64,000 nt of DNA, taken from Leptolyngbya sp. BL0902. GTDB lineage: Bacteria; Cyanobacteriota; Cyanobacteriia; Phormidesmidales; Phormidesmidaceae. Each line of letters opens with the position of its first letter. The first letter of the stretch is position 1. The notes below the pieces were generated by a model. That model ran no database searches. It was not told where the DNA came from and saw nothing but the letters and a program-made list of their open reading frames with translations. Positions 28,047 through 36,714 of the stretch are shown here, piece after piece. The position numbers were made by a program, and so were the translations under genes. The stretch is taken from assembly GCF_016403105.1 (NCBI RefSeq), contig NZ_CP046155.1, positions 3,563,906 to 3,627,905 on the forward strand. Reading direction: 5' to 3'.

Positions 28047-28387
28047 GCCGATACACCTCCCTTTATACGGATGAAGACGTTTCAACCTTAGTCGCCACAC
28101 TTTTACGTGCCCGTGGGTTAGACGTAGCTACCGTCCCCGAACAAGCCACCCTAGGCAAAACCGACATTGAACAATTAGAAATTGCCATATCCCTAGGCCG
28201 ATGTATCATCACCCACAACCGAGTCGACTTTGAACGATTGCACCTGAGATTTATAGAATCCAACCAAGCACATTGTGGAATTATTATTGTTCCACAGAAA
28301 AATGCCTACGAAGTTGCTCAACGAGTCGGTATTTTGGTCAGTGCTTTACCTATTGAAAATATAAATAATCAGTTACTCTACGCTTGA
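28043..28387 (+). CDS. DUF5615 PIN-like toxin, module 3
   Basis: This 114-aa protein has the DUF5615 plan: SLYTDEDVSTLVATLLRARG near the start, KTDIEQLEIAISLGRCIIT near 44 and HNRVDFERL near 63. The third acidic site reads HNRVD where toxins 1 and 4 have HDRKT or KDSD, so the first Asp is replaced by Asn. Activity may rest on the following Asp or be reduced. Start coupled to the antitoxin. Confidence 0.86.
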   Translation: MSRYTSLYTDEDVSTLVATLLRARGLDVATVPEQATLGKTDIEQLEIAISLGRCIITHNRVDFERLHLRFIESNQAHCGIIIVPQKNAYEVAQRVGILVSALPIENINNQLLYA

Positions 28388-28413
28388 GTGATGACCGCAT
28401 CACTCATTGGCCT

Positions 28414-28486
28414 CTGACAACCAGAAGGGCACATTCCAGTCATCCTCAACAGTACCCCACACCCCAACTTATTTGTGCCTGCTGAC
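28414..28486. repeat. TA-island intergenic repeat, copy C
   Basis: This 73-bp copy (core AGAAGGGCACATTCCAGTCA, then CCACACCCCAACTTATTTG) lies between modules 3 and 4. It differs from copy A at about a dozen positions. Confidence 0.8.
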
Positions 28487-28546
28487 AAACATAACCTAGC
28501 CAATATTTTACATAACACAAGCAATCATTCCATCCTACTTACCCCC

Positions 28547-28771
28547 ATGGACTACCAATACATCATCACCATTGAACCAGGCAAACGCAGCGGTAAACCC
28601 TGCATTCGCGGCATGAGAATCACCGTGTACGACATTTTAGAATACCTAGCCAGCGGAATGACCGAAGCCGAAATTCTAGAAGACTTCTCCGAACTCACCG
28701 CAGAAGACATTAAAGCCTGCCTTGCCTTCGCCGCAGATCGTGAGAAAAAGTTATTCGTAGCATCACTGTGA
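28547..28771 (+). CDS. DUF433 antitoxin, module 4
   Basis: This 74-aa DUF433 protein starts MDYQYIITIEPGKRSGKPC; the ATG at 28547 matches the start of antitoxin 2. An upstream in-frame start at 28475 would run through repeat copy C and is rejected. Its stop overlaps a GTG start (GTGA). Confidence 0.9.
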   Translation: MDYQYIITIEPGKRSGKPCIRGMRITVYDILEYLASGMTEAEILEDFSELTAEDIKACLAFAADREKKLFVASL

Positions 28772-29100
28772 AACTTCTACTAGATGAAAACCTATCAGAT
28801 CGCATAATCTACAGAATCGCTGATCTATATCCAAACTCAGCCTACGTCAAAACCCTAGGTCTGATCAACACAGATGATGCCATAATCTGGGAATACGCCA
28901 AAACCAACGACTTCGCAATCATTTCCAAAGATTCTGACTTTCATCAGCGCAGTTTACTATACGGCCATCCTCCGAAGTTTGTTTATCTTCGGATTGGCAA
29001 TTGCTCAACCTCAAAAATTATCAAAATCCTAAGAGAAAATTTTGACGTGATGACTCAATTTAGTCATAGCGAAAGGGAAAGTCTTCTCATACTAACGTAG
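28768..29100 (+). CDS. DUF5615 PIN-like toxin, module 4
   Basis: This 110-aa toxin has the clearest active-site pattern of the array: DENLSDRI at the start, NTDDAIIWEYAKTNDFAII near 36 and SKDSDFHQR near 56. Such PIN-like proteins are predicted RNases held in check by the DUF433 partner. It starts with GTG, coupled to antitoxin 4. Confidence 0.9.
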   Translation: MKLLLDENLSDRIIYRIADLYPNSAYVKTLGLINTDDAIIWEYAKTNDFAIISKDSDFHQRSLLYGHPPKFVYLRIGNCSTSKIIKILRENFDVMTQFSHSERESLLILT

Positions 29101-29448
29101 CTTGTTGGATGTATTTTCACTCCCTTACAATCAGCAGGGCACATTACAGCCACCCCCAGCAGCACTCTACACCCTGGCTTATGTGTGTCCACTGGCCATT
29201 CCCATCCCAAAGCCATGGGAGAAGGGGTATACAACTGAAGGACTCCCAGATAAACAGGAGCCAACGTCGGTAAGAACTGTAGGGTGCAGGTCGCTACCAT
29301 TGCACTATAGGGGTGAGGAGTTCGAGGCTCCTAATTTTCCATTCTCTTGAGAAACCTCTCAAAGCTCGTATCGGCCCTGGGGTATCTGTGGTATCTTTTG
29401 CGCAGTTTCCTAGATGGCCCAGCTATCTTCACGGGTGGCCCTGTTGTT
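29101..29448. other. Right edge of the TA island, upstream of argC
   Basis: After repeat copy D the base composition returns to that of the core. At 29316-29332 the plus strand holds AGGAG-TTCGAGG-CTCCT, which looks like a tRNA T-arm, but no complete tRNA can be folded around it. It could be a relic of an integration site. No gene is seen. Confidence 0.35.
29124..29196. repeat. TA-island intergenic repeat, copy D
   Basis: This copy (TTACAATCAGCAGGGCACAT, ending in GTGTCCACTGGCC) is nearly the same as copy A and closes the array on the right. Confidence 0.85.
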
Positions 29449-30513
29449 ATGAGCGAGATTCCGGTGGACAAGATTTCGGTTGGCATTGTTGGTGCATCGG
29501 GCTATGGCGGCGTGCAGTTGGTGCGATTGCTCACGGAGCACCCCGCCGTAGAGCTGACCTATCTTGGTGGCGACAGCAGTGCCGGACAGGATTACACCGA
29601 GATCTACCCCCACCTAGCCGGACGGGTGGATTTAAAGGTAGAGCCTGTCGATTTAGAGGTGATTGCCAGCCGTTGTCAGGTGGTGTTTTTGTCGCTACCC
29701 AATGGTCTTGCCTGCAATATGGCCCCTGCCCTGCTAGAGAAGGGCTGCAAAGTGCTGGATCTCTCCGCCGACTACCGCTTTGACAACCTAGATACCTACC
29801 AAGCTTGGTACGGTGGAGATCGTCAGGATCGGGGCACAGCGGCCCAGGCTGTCTACGGTTTACCGGAGCTGTTTCGAGATGAGATTCGGAGTGCGCGCCT
29901 CATTGGCTGTCCGGGGTGTTATCCCACTGCGAGTTTGCTGGGGATTGCGCCCCTGCTTAAGCAAGGTCTTGCTCAGCCGGAGAGTTTGATTATTGATGCC
30001 AAATCCGGCACCTCTGGCGGTGGACGGGTGGCCAAAACCGGAATGCTGCTGGCCGAAGCCAGTAACTCTCTGGCCGCCTATGGCGTTGCCCGCCATCGTC
30101 ATACCCCTGAAATTGAGCAAATTTGCAGTCATTTAGCCCGCCATGAGGTGCTGGTGCAGTTTACTCCCCACCTAATTCCCATGGTGCGCGGCATTTTGTC
30201 TACTATCTACGCTACCCTGCGCGATCCTGGCTTGGTGCGCGATGATCTGCTCACCATTTACGGAGCCTTCTACCGGAATTCCCCCTGGGTGACGGTGCTG
30301 CCCAACGGCGTCTATCCCCAAACCAAGTGGGCCTGGGGCACTAACCGCTGCTTCATTGGCCTAGAGGCCGACCCCCGCACTGGGCGTGTCATCGTCATGT
30401 CCGCCATTGATAACCTGATGAAGGGCCAAGCGTCCCAGGCGGTGCAGTGCTTCAACCTGATGATGGGCCTGGATGAATCCCTGGGCTTGCCCACGGTCAC
30501 GTTCTATCCCTAG
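29449..30513 (+). CDS. argC: N-acetyl-gamma-glutamyl-phosphate reductase
   Basis: This 354-aa NADPH-dependent enzyme reduces N-acetylglutamyl phosphate to the semialdehyde in arginine synthesis. It has the dinucleotide motif [17 protein letters not shown] near residue 12, the catalytic cysteine in [13 protein letters not shown] near 149, and the HRHTPEI motif near 220. The ATG at 29449 gives the normal N terminus; the in-frame extension to 29347 does not resemble the family. Confidence 0.96.
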   Translation: MSEIPVDKISVGIVGASGYGGVQLVRLLTEHPAVELTYLGGDSSAGQDYTEIYPHLAGRVDLKVEPVDLEVIASRCQVVFLSLPNGLACNMAPALLEKGCKVLDLSADYRFDNLDTYQAWYGGDRQDRGTAAQAVYGLPELFRDEIRSARLIGCPGCYPTASLLGIAPLLKQGLAQPESLIIDAKSGTSGGGRVAKTGMLLAEASNSLAAYGVARHRHTPEIEQICSHLARHEVLVQFTPHLIPMVRGILSTIYATLRDPGLVRDDLLTIYGAFYRNSPWVTVLPNGVYPQTKWAWGTNRCFIGLEADPRTGRVIVMSAIDNLMKGQASQAVQCFNLMMGLDESLGLPTVTFYP

Positions 30514-30635
30514 CGGGCGGTCGCGGGCGGGCCTGTCTGGCACCCAGGGCAGGACTGAACTCAGTCCAGCCCTGCTCTGCGTGACTACCCCGTTCGGGGG
30601 CATCAACCGACTGGTTTAGGGGTGGGGCAGACGGA

Positions 30636-31985
30636 TCAGGAGGGCAGATCACTACTGGGACGGGACAGCTTTTGGGTAAAAATCCGAAAGGAATCGAGGT
30701 CGTCTAGGGCGTCTAGGGTCTCGTCGTCTGAGCATGACCGTATCCGCACGAGGTTGTACTCAACGTTTTCGGTGTAGATGGCAAAGGTGACGCGGAAGAC
30801 TTCTAGGAAGTTAATGACCCACTGGCACTCTGCTGTGGGAAATTGCTCGTAGTAGCGAATGAGATCCGCAATACGCACCTCTAGGTAAATCTGAGATCCT
30901 CGGGAAATCAGCACCAGTTTTAGCAACATCACCGCCAGGGTGAGGGCATTGCCCTGGGAGAGCACTAAACTGAGCAGCGGTGACGGAGACTTTCGATCCT
31001 CCGTCATTAGGTAGTCGATCATGCGGTTGCAGGTTCGCAGCAGCAGAGAGGGCGTCAGGAGATCGGAATTAGCATCAGTGTAGAGGGTCGTGAGGCGGGG
31101 CTGGAGATACTGCTGGATGTGGTGGGTCACGGGATTGCCGCTGACGGTGAAGAGTAAATACTTGGGTAGCACGGCCTTGAAGGTGGCGTAGGAGACGTCC
31201 TTGGTTTGCTCTAGAAACAGGTGAGCCAGATGGTGGTAGGTATATTCTCCCCGCTTCGCTACGATGGCTTTGATCAGGCGCAGAACGCTGTCGCCTAGGG
31301 CGGTGGGGTTTTGCACCGTAGCGCGATAGGGCAAGGCAGACTGGCTGTGCGCGGTGTAAAGTGCCAGATCAAACTTAAACTTTTCCTTTAGACGGCGAGA
31401 GAGGATCTTAGCGGCCTGACGCTGCTCAATGGGGTTGGCCTCATTGGTATATTGGGGCACTAGTAAGTAGGAGGTATAGCGATTCGTCCAGATCTCCGAC
31501 GGCTGGATGGTTCGTTCTTCGCTAAACCGGGCGGCAAAGAGCCGCATCTCTTCAAAATCGGAGCTGGTGATAAACCCCTGCATCCAGGTTCGCAGTCGCT
31601 TCAGCGTGGGAGACAGAGTGCGTCGCTGAAGCAGGGGATCGTCAAACACCTCCACCAAAGCCTGAATGGCCTCAAATTGTCGCGCCATTTCCCAGTTGTT
31701 CACCAGAATGTAGCAGCATCGCTTGAGGGTATGCCGAAACTCCACCTCATTATTGGCGAACAAAATGACGTGAAGGGCAGGCAGGGTATGCTCGCTTGTG
31801 GATTCGGTGTGATGCAAAAAGAGATTGCGAAACTCGGCAATCACATCCTCCGGCGGCCAAGACTTAACGATGTCGAGCAAGAAGTCGTAGAGAATCTGCT
31901 GCGCTTGGGGGATGCTCCAGCCAGCCAGCGCGTCATCGTGATGCCATTCCATGGAGCAGTCGCTCAATATGGGGTTACTTAACAT
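30636..31985 (-). CDS. Conserved cyanobacterial protein of unknown function (449 aa)
   Basis: I recognise no domain. The protein is largely alpha-helical, soluble, without signal peptide or membrane segments, and ends in an acidic stretch (CSDDETLDALDDLDSF). Several Leu-rich helices could form a helical-repeat scaffold (for example ALTLAVMLLKLVLISRG near 355). Base composition matches the core genome and the frame is intact over 1.35 kb, so it is a real gene. The start at 31985 has no strong ribosome-binding site; the Met at 31952 is an alternative. Confidence 0.8.
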   Translation of the reverse strand: MLSNPILSDCSMEWHHDDALAGWSIPQAQQILYDFLLDIVKSWPPEDVIAEFRNLFLHHTESTSEHTLPALHVILFANNEVEFRHTLKRCCYILVNNWEMARQFEAIQALVEVFDDPLLQRRTLSPTLKRLRTWMQGFITSSDFEEMRLFAARFSEERTIQPSEIWTNRYTSYLLVPQYTNEANPIEQRQAAKILSRRLKEKFKFDLALYTAHSQSALPYRATVQNPTALGDSVLRLIKAIVAKRGEYTYHHLAHLFLEQTKDVSYATFKAVLPKYLLFTVSGNPVTHHIQQYLQPRLTTLYTDANSDLLTPSLLLRTCNRMIDYLMTEDRKSPSPLLSLVLSQGNALTLAVMLLKLVLISRGSQIYLEVRIADLIRYYEQFPTAECQWVINFLEVFRVTFAIYTENVEYNLVRIRSCSDDETLDALDDLDSFRIFTQKLSRPSSDLPS

Positions 31986-32368
31986 AGGCCAGCCGCGTGA
32001 AGTTGTGTCGTGATTAGGTCTTCAGCGCATCTCCCTACTTTTACGTACCATTCCCTTGGCCGTAGAACACCCCTTGCCCCAACGCCTCCTGAAGCTCAGT
32101 GGGCTGGCCCGATCAGGCCCACTACCCAAACTCGCAATGCCCGGTAATACAACTGAGGGGTAAGTCAGATTTTTGCGTCACTATCTAGGTATAAACTAGC
32201 ATGTGATTTTACCTAACACCGCAAACATTAAGAGAAATCTCAGTCCTGACAGTACCTCCCCCTGCCGCTGGGACGGGGGGAGGCATTGTCAGGCATCATC
32301 TTGGGTTGGCTCAGGGGAAGCAAGCTAGGATCAACCCAGACGATAACCCTGGGCCGCAAGGATAGCGC
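31986..32368. other. Intergenic region downstream of dps
   Basis: About 380 bp holds the promoter region of the minus-strand 449-aa gene on its left and the dps terminator hairpin at 32245-32293 on its right. No other gene is visible. Confidence 0.4.
32245..32293 (-). terminator. Strong hairpin downstream of dps
   Basis: Nested inverted repeats, CCTGACA (32245-32251) with TGTCAGG (32287-32293) and inside them CCTCCCCC with GGGGGGAGG, form a long GC-rich stem. It is about 75 bp beyond the dps stop codon. Confidence 0.5.
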
Positions 32369-32869
32369 CTAGGCCAACAGGCTTCTCAGCATCCAGGCGG
32401 TTTTTTCGTGAACTTGCATCCGCTGGGTCAGCAGGTCGGCGGTGGGTTCGTCGTGGGCTTTGTCCACTGCGGGAAAGATGGATCGAGCGGTGCGAACCAC
32501 GGCCTCCTGCCCCGCCACCAGTTGACGAATCATCTCCTCGGCGCTGGGTACCCCCTCGGCTTCTGGGATGGAAGACAGCTTGGCAAAGTCCTGGTAGGTG
32601 CCGGGGGCCGGAAAGCCCAGGGAACGAATGCGCTCGGCCACCAAATCCACCGCTAGGGCCAGTTCGTTGTACTGAGCTTCAAACATCAGATGCAGGGTTT
32701 GGAACATCGGCCCGGTCACGTTCCAGTGGAAGTTATGGGTTTTGAGGTACAGGGTGTAGGTATCGGCCAACAGTCTGGACAGCCCCTCCGCGATTTCCTT
32801 GCGGTCTTTCTCACTAATGCCAATGTCAACGGGTAGGGCTGCCGATGCTGCCGCAGTCTTTTTCGCCAT
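32369..32869 (-). CDS. dps: Dps family DNA-binding ferritin-like protein
   Basis: This 166-aa four-helix protein has the Dps ferroxidase signature [20 protein letters not shown] near residues 47-66, with the conserved His and acidic ligands at the dimer interface. Dps dodecamers store iron and protect DNA from peroxide. The ATG at 32869 gives a normal MAKK start with a Lys/Ala-rich tail. The open frame continues to 32995 but its extra 42 residues do not look like Dps. Confidence 0.93.
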   Translation of the reverse strand: MAKKTAAASAALPVDIGISEKDRKEIAEGLSRLLADTYTLYLKTHNFHWNVTGPMFQTLHLMFEAQYNELALAVDLVAERIRSLGFPAPGTYQDFAKLSSIPEAEGVPSAEEMIRQLVAGQEAVVRTARSIFPAVDKAHDEPTADLLTQRMQVHEKTAWMLRSLLA

Positions 32870-33357
32870 GGTGATGAAATCCTCAATTGTCGAGCGGCGT
32901 GCCACCTGCTGGACTGACGCAAGACCGACGGGCTGCATCGCCCCAGGAGGCCGGACTCGCTGCCTCCCAAGAGGTGACAGCCTTTGATCCATCATAGGAG
33001 AAGCCCCCTGGGCTAAATCATAAATTATTCCAGAATCTCCCGGCTGGCGGATTCACCCGCCCTAATGCTAGAGAATTTGAGCCCCTGGGTGAGGGCTGCT
33101 TTGCCCTGAAAAGCCCGCCAAGATGGGGGCCAGACCCCGGTGGCGGGCATGGCAACACCTATAAGCAAACCGATCAAGAATCTATAGTTTTGATTACGAA
33201 TCCCGTTCAGCCAGTCGGAAAAAAGACAAGACAGGCTTCAGGTTTTCCCGTAGTATCAGAAATGTGTTAGATCTGCCGTGGGAAGCCGCCGGAACCATGA
33301 TTTCTGGGTTCTTTTCTCGGTGGGCACCCGATCTGTAATTGATGAGAGGATAGCATC
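32870..33357. other. Divergent region between dps and petF
   Basis: About 490 bp separates divergent dps and petF and must hold both promoters. An AT-rich stretch at 33165-33265 lies roughly 100-190 bp before petF. No operator could be identified. Confidence 0.35.
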
Positions 33358-33657
33358 ATGGCAACCTACAAGGTTACGCTGATCAACGAGGCTGAAGGGC
33401 TAAATACCACCATCGACGTGGATGATGATACGTACATTCTCGATGCCGCTGAAGAGCAAGGCATCGACCTGCCCTACTCCTGCCGCGCCGGGGCTTGCTC
33501 CACCTGTGCTGGTAAAATCACGGCGGGTACCATCGATCAGTCTGATCAGTCCTTCCTGGATGACGATCAAATCGGCGCTGGCTACGTGCTGACCTGTGTG
33601 GCCTACCCCACCTCGGACTGCACCATCCTCACCCACCAAGAAGAAGAACTCTACTAA
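33358..33657 (+). CDS. petF: Plant-type [2Fe-2S] ferredoxin
   Basis: This 99-aa soluble protein carries electrons from photosystem I to FNR and many reductases. The cluster ligands are in [13 protein letters not shown] (C-x4-C-x2-C, residues about 42-49) and LTCVAYP (about 80). The C terminus EEELY is typical of photosynthetic ferredoxins. GAGAGGA lies eight bases before the ATG. A strong terminator follows. Confidence 0.97.
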   Translation: MATYKVTLINEAEGLNTTIDVDDDTYILDAAEEQGIDLPYSCRAGACSTCAGKITAGTIDQSDQSFLDDDQIGAGYVLTCVAYPTSDCTILTHQEEELY

Positions 33658-33752
33658 GGGTAGATTGGGGTCTCCCACTGACCTTTGTATCGCGGTTGGA
33701 GGCGCTTTGGGCTAGTCATTAGGTTAGCCCCAGCTCTATTCAATCAGGCGAC

Positions 33753-33789
33753 AAAAAGACGATGCTGATACGTCAGTGTCGTCTTTTTT
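33753..33789 (+). terminator. Intrinsic terminator of petF (probably bidirectional)
   Basis: The stem AAAAAGACGA (33753-33762) pairs with TCGTCTTTTT and is followed by further T residues. It lies between the convergent petF and trmD genes and has A and T tracts on both sides, so it can stop transcription in both directions. Confidence 0.85.
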
Positions 33790-33804
33790 GCTGGGTAGAA
33801 CATC

Positions 33805-34536
33805 CTAGGCGGAGGGGCCAGACTCCTGAAGCCAGCGTTCGTAGAGGTCGGGGCGGCGGGTTTGGGTACGCTCAAGCTGTTGTTGCCGTCGCCATTGGGC
33901 AATGGCTTCGTGGTTGCCAGAACGCAATACCTCCGGCACGGCCCAGCCCCGGAACTCTGCCGGACGGGTGTAGTGGGGATAGTCGAGCAGCGGGGTTTGG
34001 AAGCTGTCCTGGCGCAGAGAATCCACCTTGCCCACGGTGCCGGGGAGCAGGCGAACGATGCCGTTAATCAGCGTGAGGGCCGGAATTTCGCCGCAGGTGA
34101 GCACAAAATCCCCTAGGGAGACCTCCCGCGTCAGCAGATGGCTCACCCGTTCGTCCACGCCCTCGTAGTGGCCACAGATAAGGACGATCTGATCGCAGTG
34201 GGTAGCCAAGTGCTGAAACAAGCCCTGGGTCATGGTTTCGCCCTGGGGTGACAGCAAAATCACCTCCCGCCGAGACCGCTGGGGCAAGGATTCCACCGCC
34301 GCAAAGATGGGGTCGGGCTTCATCACCATGCCCACGCCACCGCCGTAGGGTTCGTCATCAACCCGGTGGTGTTTATCCGTTGTAAAGTCCCTGGGATTGG
34401 TAAGATGAACTTCTGCGATTTGGCGAGACAGGGCTTTGCCAATCAATCCTGATTGCAGCGGCGAGGTAAAAAAGTCTGGAAACAGGCTGACCACATCGAA
34501 TCTCAGGTGCGGTGCCCCGTCGATGGTCTCGGTCAT
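33805..34536 (-). CDS. trmD: tRNA (guanine-37-N1)-methyltransferase
   Basis: This 243-aa SPOUT-class enzyme methylates G37 next to the anticodon to prevent frameshifting. It has FDVVSLFPDFF near the start and the trefoil-knot SAM site in GDFVLTCGEIPALTLINGI near residue 131. The Met at 34536 is chosen because the extra 11 residues of the longer frame (to 34569) are not typical; a Met in between is possible too. Confidence 0.94.
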   Translation of the reverse strand: MTETIDGAPHLRFDVVSLFPDFFTSPLQSGLIGKALSRQIAEVHLTNPRDFTTDKHHRVDDEPYGGGVGMVMKPDPIFAAVESLPQRSRREVILLSPQGETMTQGLFQHLATHCDQIVLICGHYEGVDERVSHLLTREVSLGDFVLTCGEIPALTLINGIVRLLPGTVGKVDSLRQDSFQTPLLDYPHYTRPAEFRGWAVPEVLRSGNHEAIAQWRRQQQLERTQTRRPDLYERWLQESGPSA

Positions 34537-34635
34537 AGCCCAAATTCCCCGGCGCATGGTGTAAAACAACAGTGTTTTCTATCATGCAGCACCGGAGTCC
34601 TGGCTGCAATTTCAAGTTCCTTGGTTGATTAATCC

Positions 34636-35448
34636 ATGTCCCTCGTTCCTCAACATGCCATTTTGGCCATTGGCGGTGCCGAAGATAAGATCCACGGCAA
34701 GGAAATTCTGCACAGTTTTTTTGAGCGATCCGGCGGCTCAGAGGCCCGGATCGGCATCATTCCCTGCGCTTCACGTGATCCGGTGGCCATTGCCGGACGC
34801 TATCAAACCATCTTTGAGGACATGGGAGCCACCGCTATTGAGGTGATGGATATCCGCGACCGCGACCAAGGCGAAGATCCGCGCTGGAAGTCGGTGGTGG
34901 AATCCTGCACGGGGGTGTTTATCACCGGGGGCGACCAGGTGCGCCTGTGTGGGCTGCTGTCGGATACGCCGCTGATTGACCTAGTGCGACAACGCGCCCA
35001 ATTGGGGGAAATGACCCTGGGCGGCACCAGCGCCGGAGCAGCGGTAATGGGCCACCACATGATCGCCGGGGGCGGCAGCGGCGAATCGCCCAACCGTGCC
35101 CTGGTAGACATGGCCATTGGCCTCAGCTTTGTGCCGGAGGTGATTGTGGATCAGCACTTCCACAACCGCAACCGCATGGCCCGCCTGATGAGCGCCATTG
35201 CCATGCAGCCCGACCGCCTCGGCCTCGGCATTGACGAAGACACCTGCGCCCTGTTCGAGCGGGACGGCAGCTTCCGGGTCATTGGCAAAGGCGTGATCGC
35301 GGTGGTCGATGCCGACGCCATCACCCACACCAACGAGCCAGACATTGGCCCCACCGATCCCATCAGCCTCCACGGACTCAAGGTGCATCTGCTATCCCAT
35401 GGGGATCGGTTCGATATCAACCATCGCACTGTCCTTGCCACCGCCTAA
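34636..35448 (+). CDS. cphB: Cyanophycinase
   Basis: This 270-aa serine exopeptidase of the S51 family cuts cyanophycin (multi-L-arginyl-poly-L-aspartate) into beta-Asp-Arg dipeptides, releasing stored nitrogen. The nucleophile elbow is GGTSAGAAVM near residue 133, and DQHFHNRNRMARL near 173 carries the family's conserved histidines. In many cyanobacteria cphB is followed by the synthetase cphA; here a hairpin and a convergent peroxidase gene follow. Confidence 0.95.
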   Translation: MSLVPQHAILAIGGAEDKIHGKEILHSFFERSGGSEARIGIIPCASRDPVAIAGRYQTIFEDMGATAIEVMDIRDRDQGEDPRWKSVVESCTGVFITGGDQVRLCGLLSDTPLIDLVRQRAQLGEMTLGGTSAGAAVMGHHMIAGGGSGESPNRALVDMAIGLSFVPEVIVDQHFHNRNRMARLMSAIAMQPDRLGLGIDEDTCALFERDGSFRVIGKGVIAVVDADAITHTNEPDIGPTDPISLHGLKVHLLSHGDRFDINHRTVLATA

Positions 35449-35508
35449 ACGCCCTAGCCCAAGGCCCGCCGCAATAAGCAGCGCCCCTAGGAAAAGAAAC
35501 GCCCAAAA

Positions 35509-35542
35509 AACCGATCCCAGGGAACAGCCCCTAGGATCGGTT
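35509..35542 (+). terminator. Hairpin after cphB
   Basis: AACCGATCC (35509-35517) pairs perfectly with GGATCGGTT (35534-35542), 60 bp after the cphB stop. It is preceded by an A-rich stretch, so it may also serve the convergent peroxidase gene. Confidence 0.6.
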
Positions 35543-35594
35543 AAGCGCTGGATCACTTCAGTGACCGATCAGGACCGATCGGCCAGACCCGCCC

Positions 35595-36059
35595 TTAGCC
35601 CAGGGCGGCTTCGATGGCAGCTTTGAGGGCGGCATCGTTGGGGGCGGTTTGGGGCTCGAAGCGGGCTACCACTTCGCCATCACGGCCCACCAAGAACTTG
35701 CCGAAGTTCCAGCCGATGTCAGGGCCATCGCCTACGAGGAACTGGTACAGGGCGCTGCGGTTGGGGCCATTCACGTCCTGCTTTTCGAGCAGGGTGAAGT
35801 CTACGTCGTACTTGGTTTTGGTGAAGTCTTTAATTTCATCGGGGGTGCCCGGTTCTTGGGCACCAAACTGGTTGCAGGGCACGCCCACAATCACCAAACC
35901 GCGCTCGCCGTAGGCTTTGTCTAATTCCACTAGGCCGCTGTATTGGGGGGTGAGACCGCACTTGCTGGCCACGTTCACAAACAGAATGACCTTATTTTCC
36001 AGCACGGCAGGGGAGAGGGCGGTGCCGTCTAGGGTCGTGAGATTGTTGGGGAAGGGCAT
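35595..36059 (-). CDS. Glutathione peroxidase family protein
   Basis: This 154-aa thioredoxin-fold peroxidase has the catalytic cysteine in NVASKCGLTPQYSGL near residue 34 and the second motif GVPCNQFGAQEPG near 59. A tryptophan (IGWNFGKFLV near 116) completes the active site. It has Cys, not selenocysteine. Members like this usually reduce lipid or organic peroxides with thioredoxin or NADPH-linked donors. Confidence 0.93.
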   Translation of the reverse strand: MPFPNNLTTLDGTALSPAVLENKVILFVNVASKCGLTPQYSGLVELDKAYGERGLVIVGVPCNQFGAQEPGTPDEIKDFTKTKYDVDFTLLEKQDVNGPNRSALYQFLVGDGPDIGWNFGKFLVGRDGEVVARFEPQTAPNDAALKAAIEAALG

Positions 36060-36172
36060 AGTTCACAAAACGTTACAGGTCGCTTTCTATTATCCGCCAT
36101 CTTGGCCCGCTTCGTCCCTAGGGGCTGGCACGCTGAGATTCGCAGCGATTGAAGTCAGCGGAGATTGGATGC

Positions 36173-36508
36173 TCAGGGCGATGGGCGATAGTGGCCTTTG
36201 CCAGATCGGCCCTTGGCCTTGGGCGGGGTGCGGTGGGCACCAAAGTATTTCTCGCTGCGATAGCGCAGCCACACCCGTAGGGTTTGGGGAATTTTGTCCT
36301 TTTGTTCCTTGGTGAGTTGGTTGTAGAGGGCTAGGGCCTTCTCCCGTTCTCCCCGGCAGGCGGCGTTGTTGTGGGCATCCCAATAGCTGCGGGCCACGCG
36401 GATGCGCCGACACACTTCCTTGACCAAAGCATCCCCACTGAGGGTATTACTATCGCGGGCGTCCCCATCGCGGGCGTTGCCATTACGGGCTTTAGGAGAC
36501 TTTGCCAT
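36173..36508 (-). CDS. Conserved small basic protein (111 aa)
   Basis: I do not recognise a named domain. The N terminus has a short Asn/Asp/Arg repeat (NARDGDARDSN) encoded by near-repeats of GCGGGCGTCCCCATC. The rest is helical and basic (RIRVARSYWDAHN, LYNQLTKEQKDKIPQTLRVW) and ends in a Lys/Gly/Arg tail. Nucleic-acid binding is possible. Codon use matches the core genome. Confidence 0.65.
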   Translation of the reverse strand: MAKSPKARNGNARDGDARDSNTLSGDALVKEVCRRIRVARSYWDAHNNAACRGEREKALALYNQLTKEQKDKIPQTLRVWLRYRSEKYFGAHRTPPKAKGRSGKGHYRPSP

Positions 36509-36714
36509 GGCTGTTAAACCTATCGTCGGGGGTGGGCGGAGGGGAAGTCATTTTTGGGGTGGTCAAGGGTGAGAACGTAAAAGATTGAAAGCGTTACGAA
36601 TGGGAGCACAAAGGAACCATGAGGGTTGCCCAGACACCCACGGGAATGGTCAGTAATTTTGCTAGAGTTAGCAACGGCTATTTTAATCCCCCTATTCCCA
36701 AAGCCCCAACCTCT

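Noticed and set aside
29240..29345. Possible tRNA at the island edge
   Set aside because: Only the T-arm fits. No acceptor stem, anticodon loop with U33 or matching D arm could be built on either strand.
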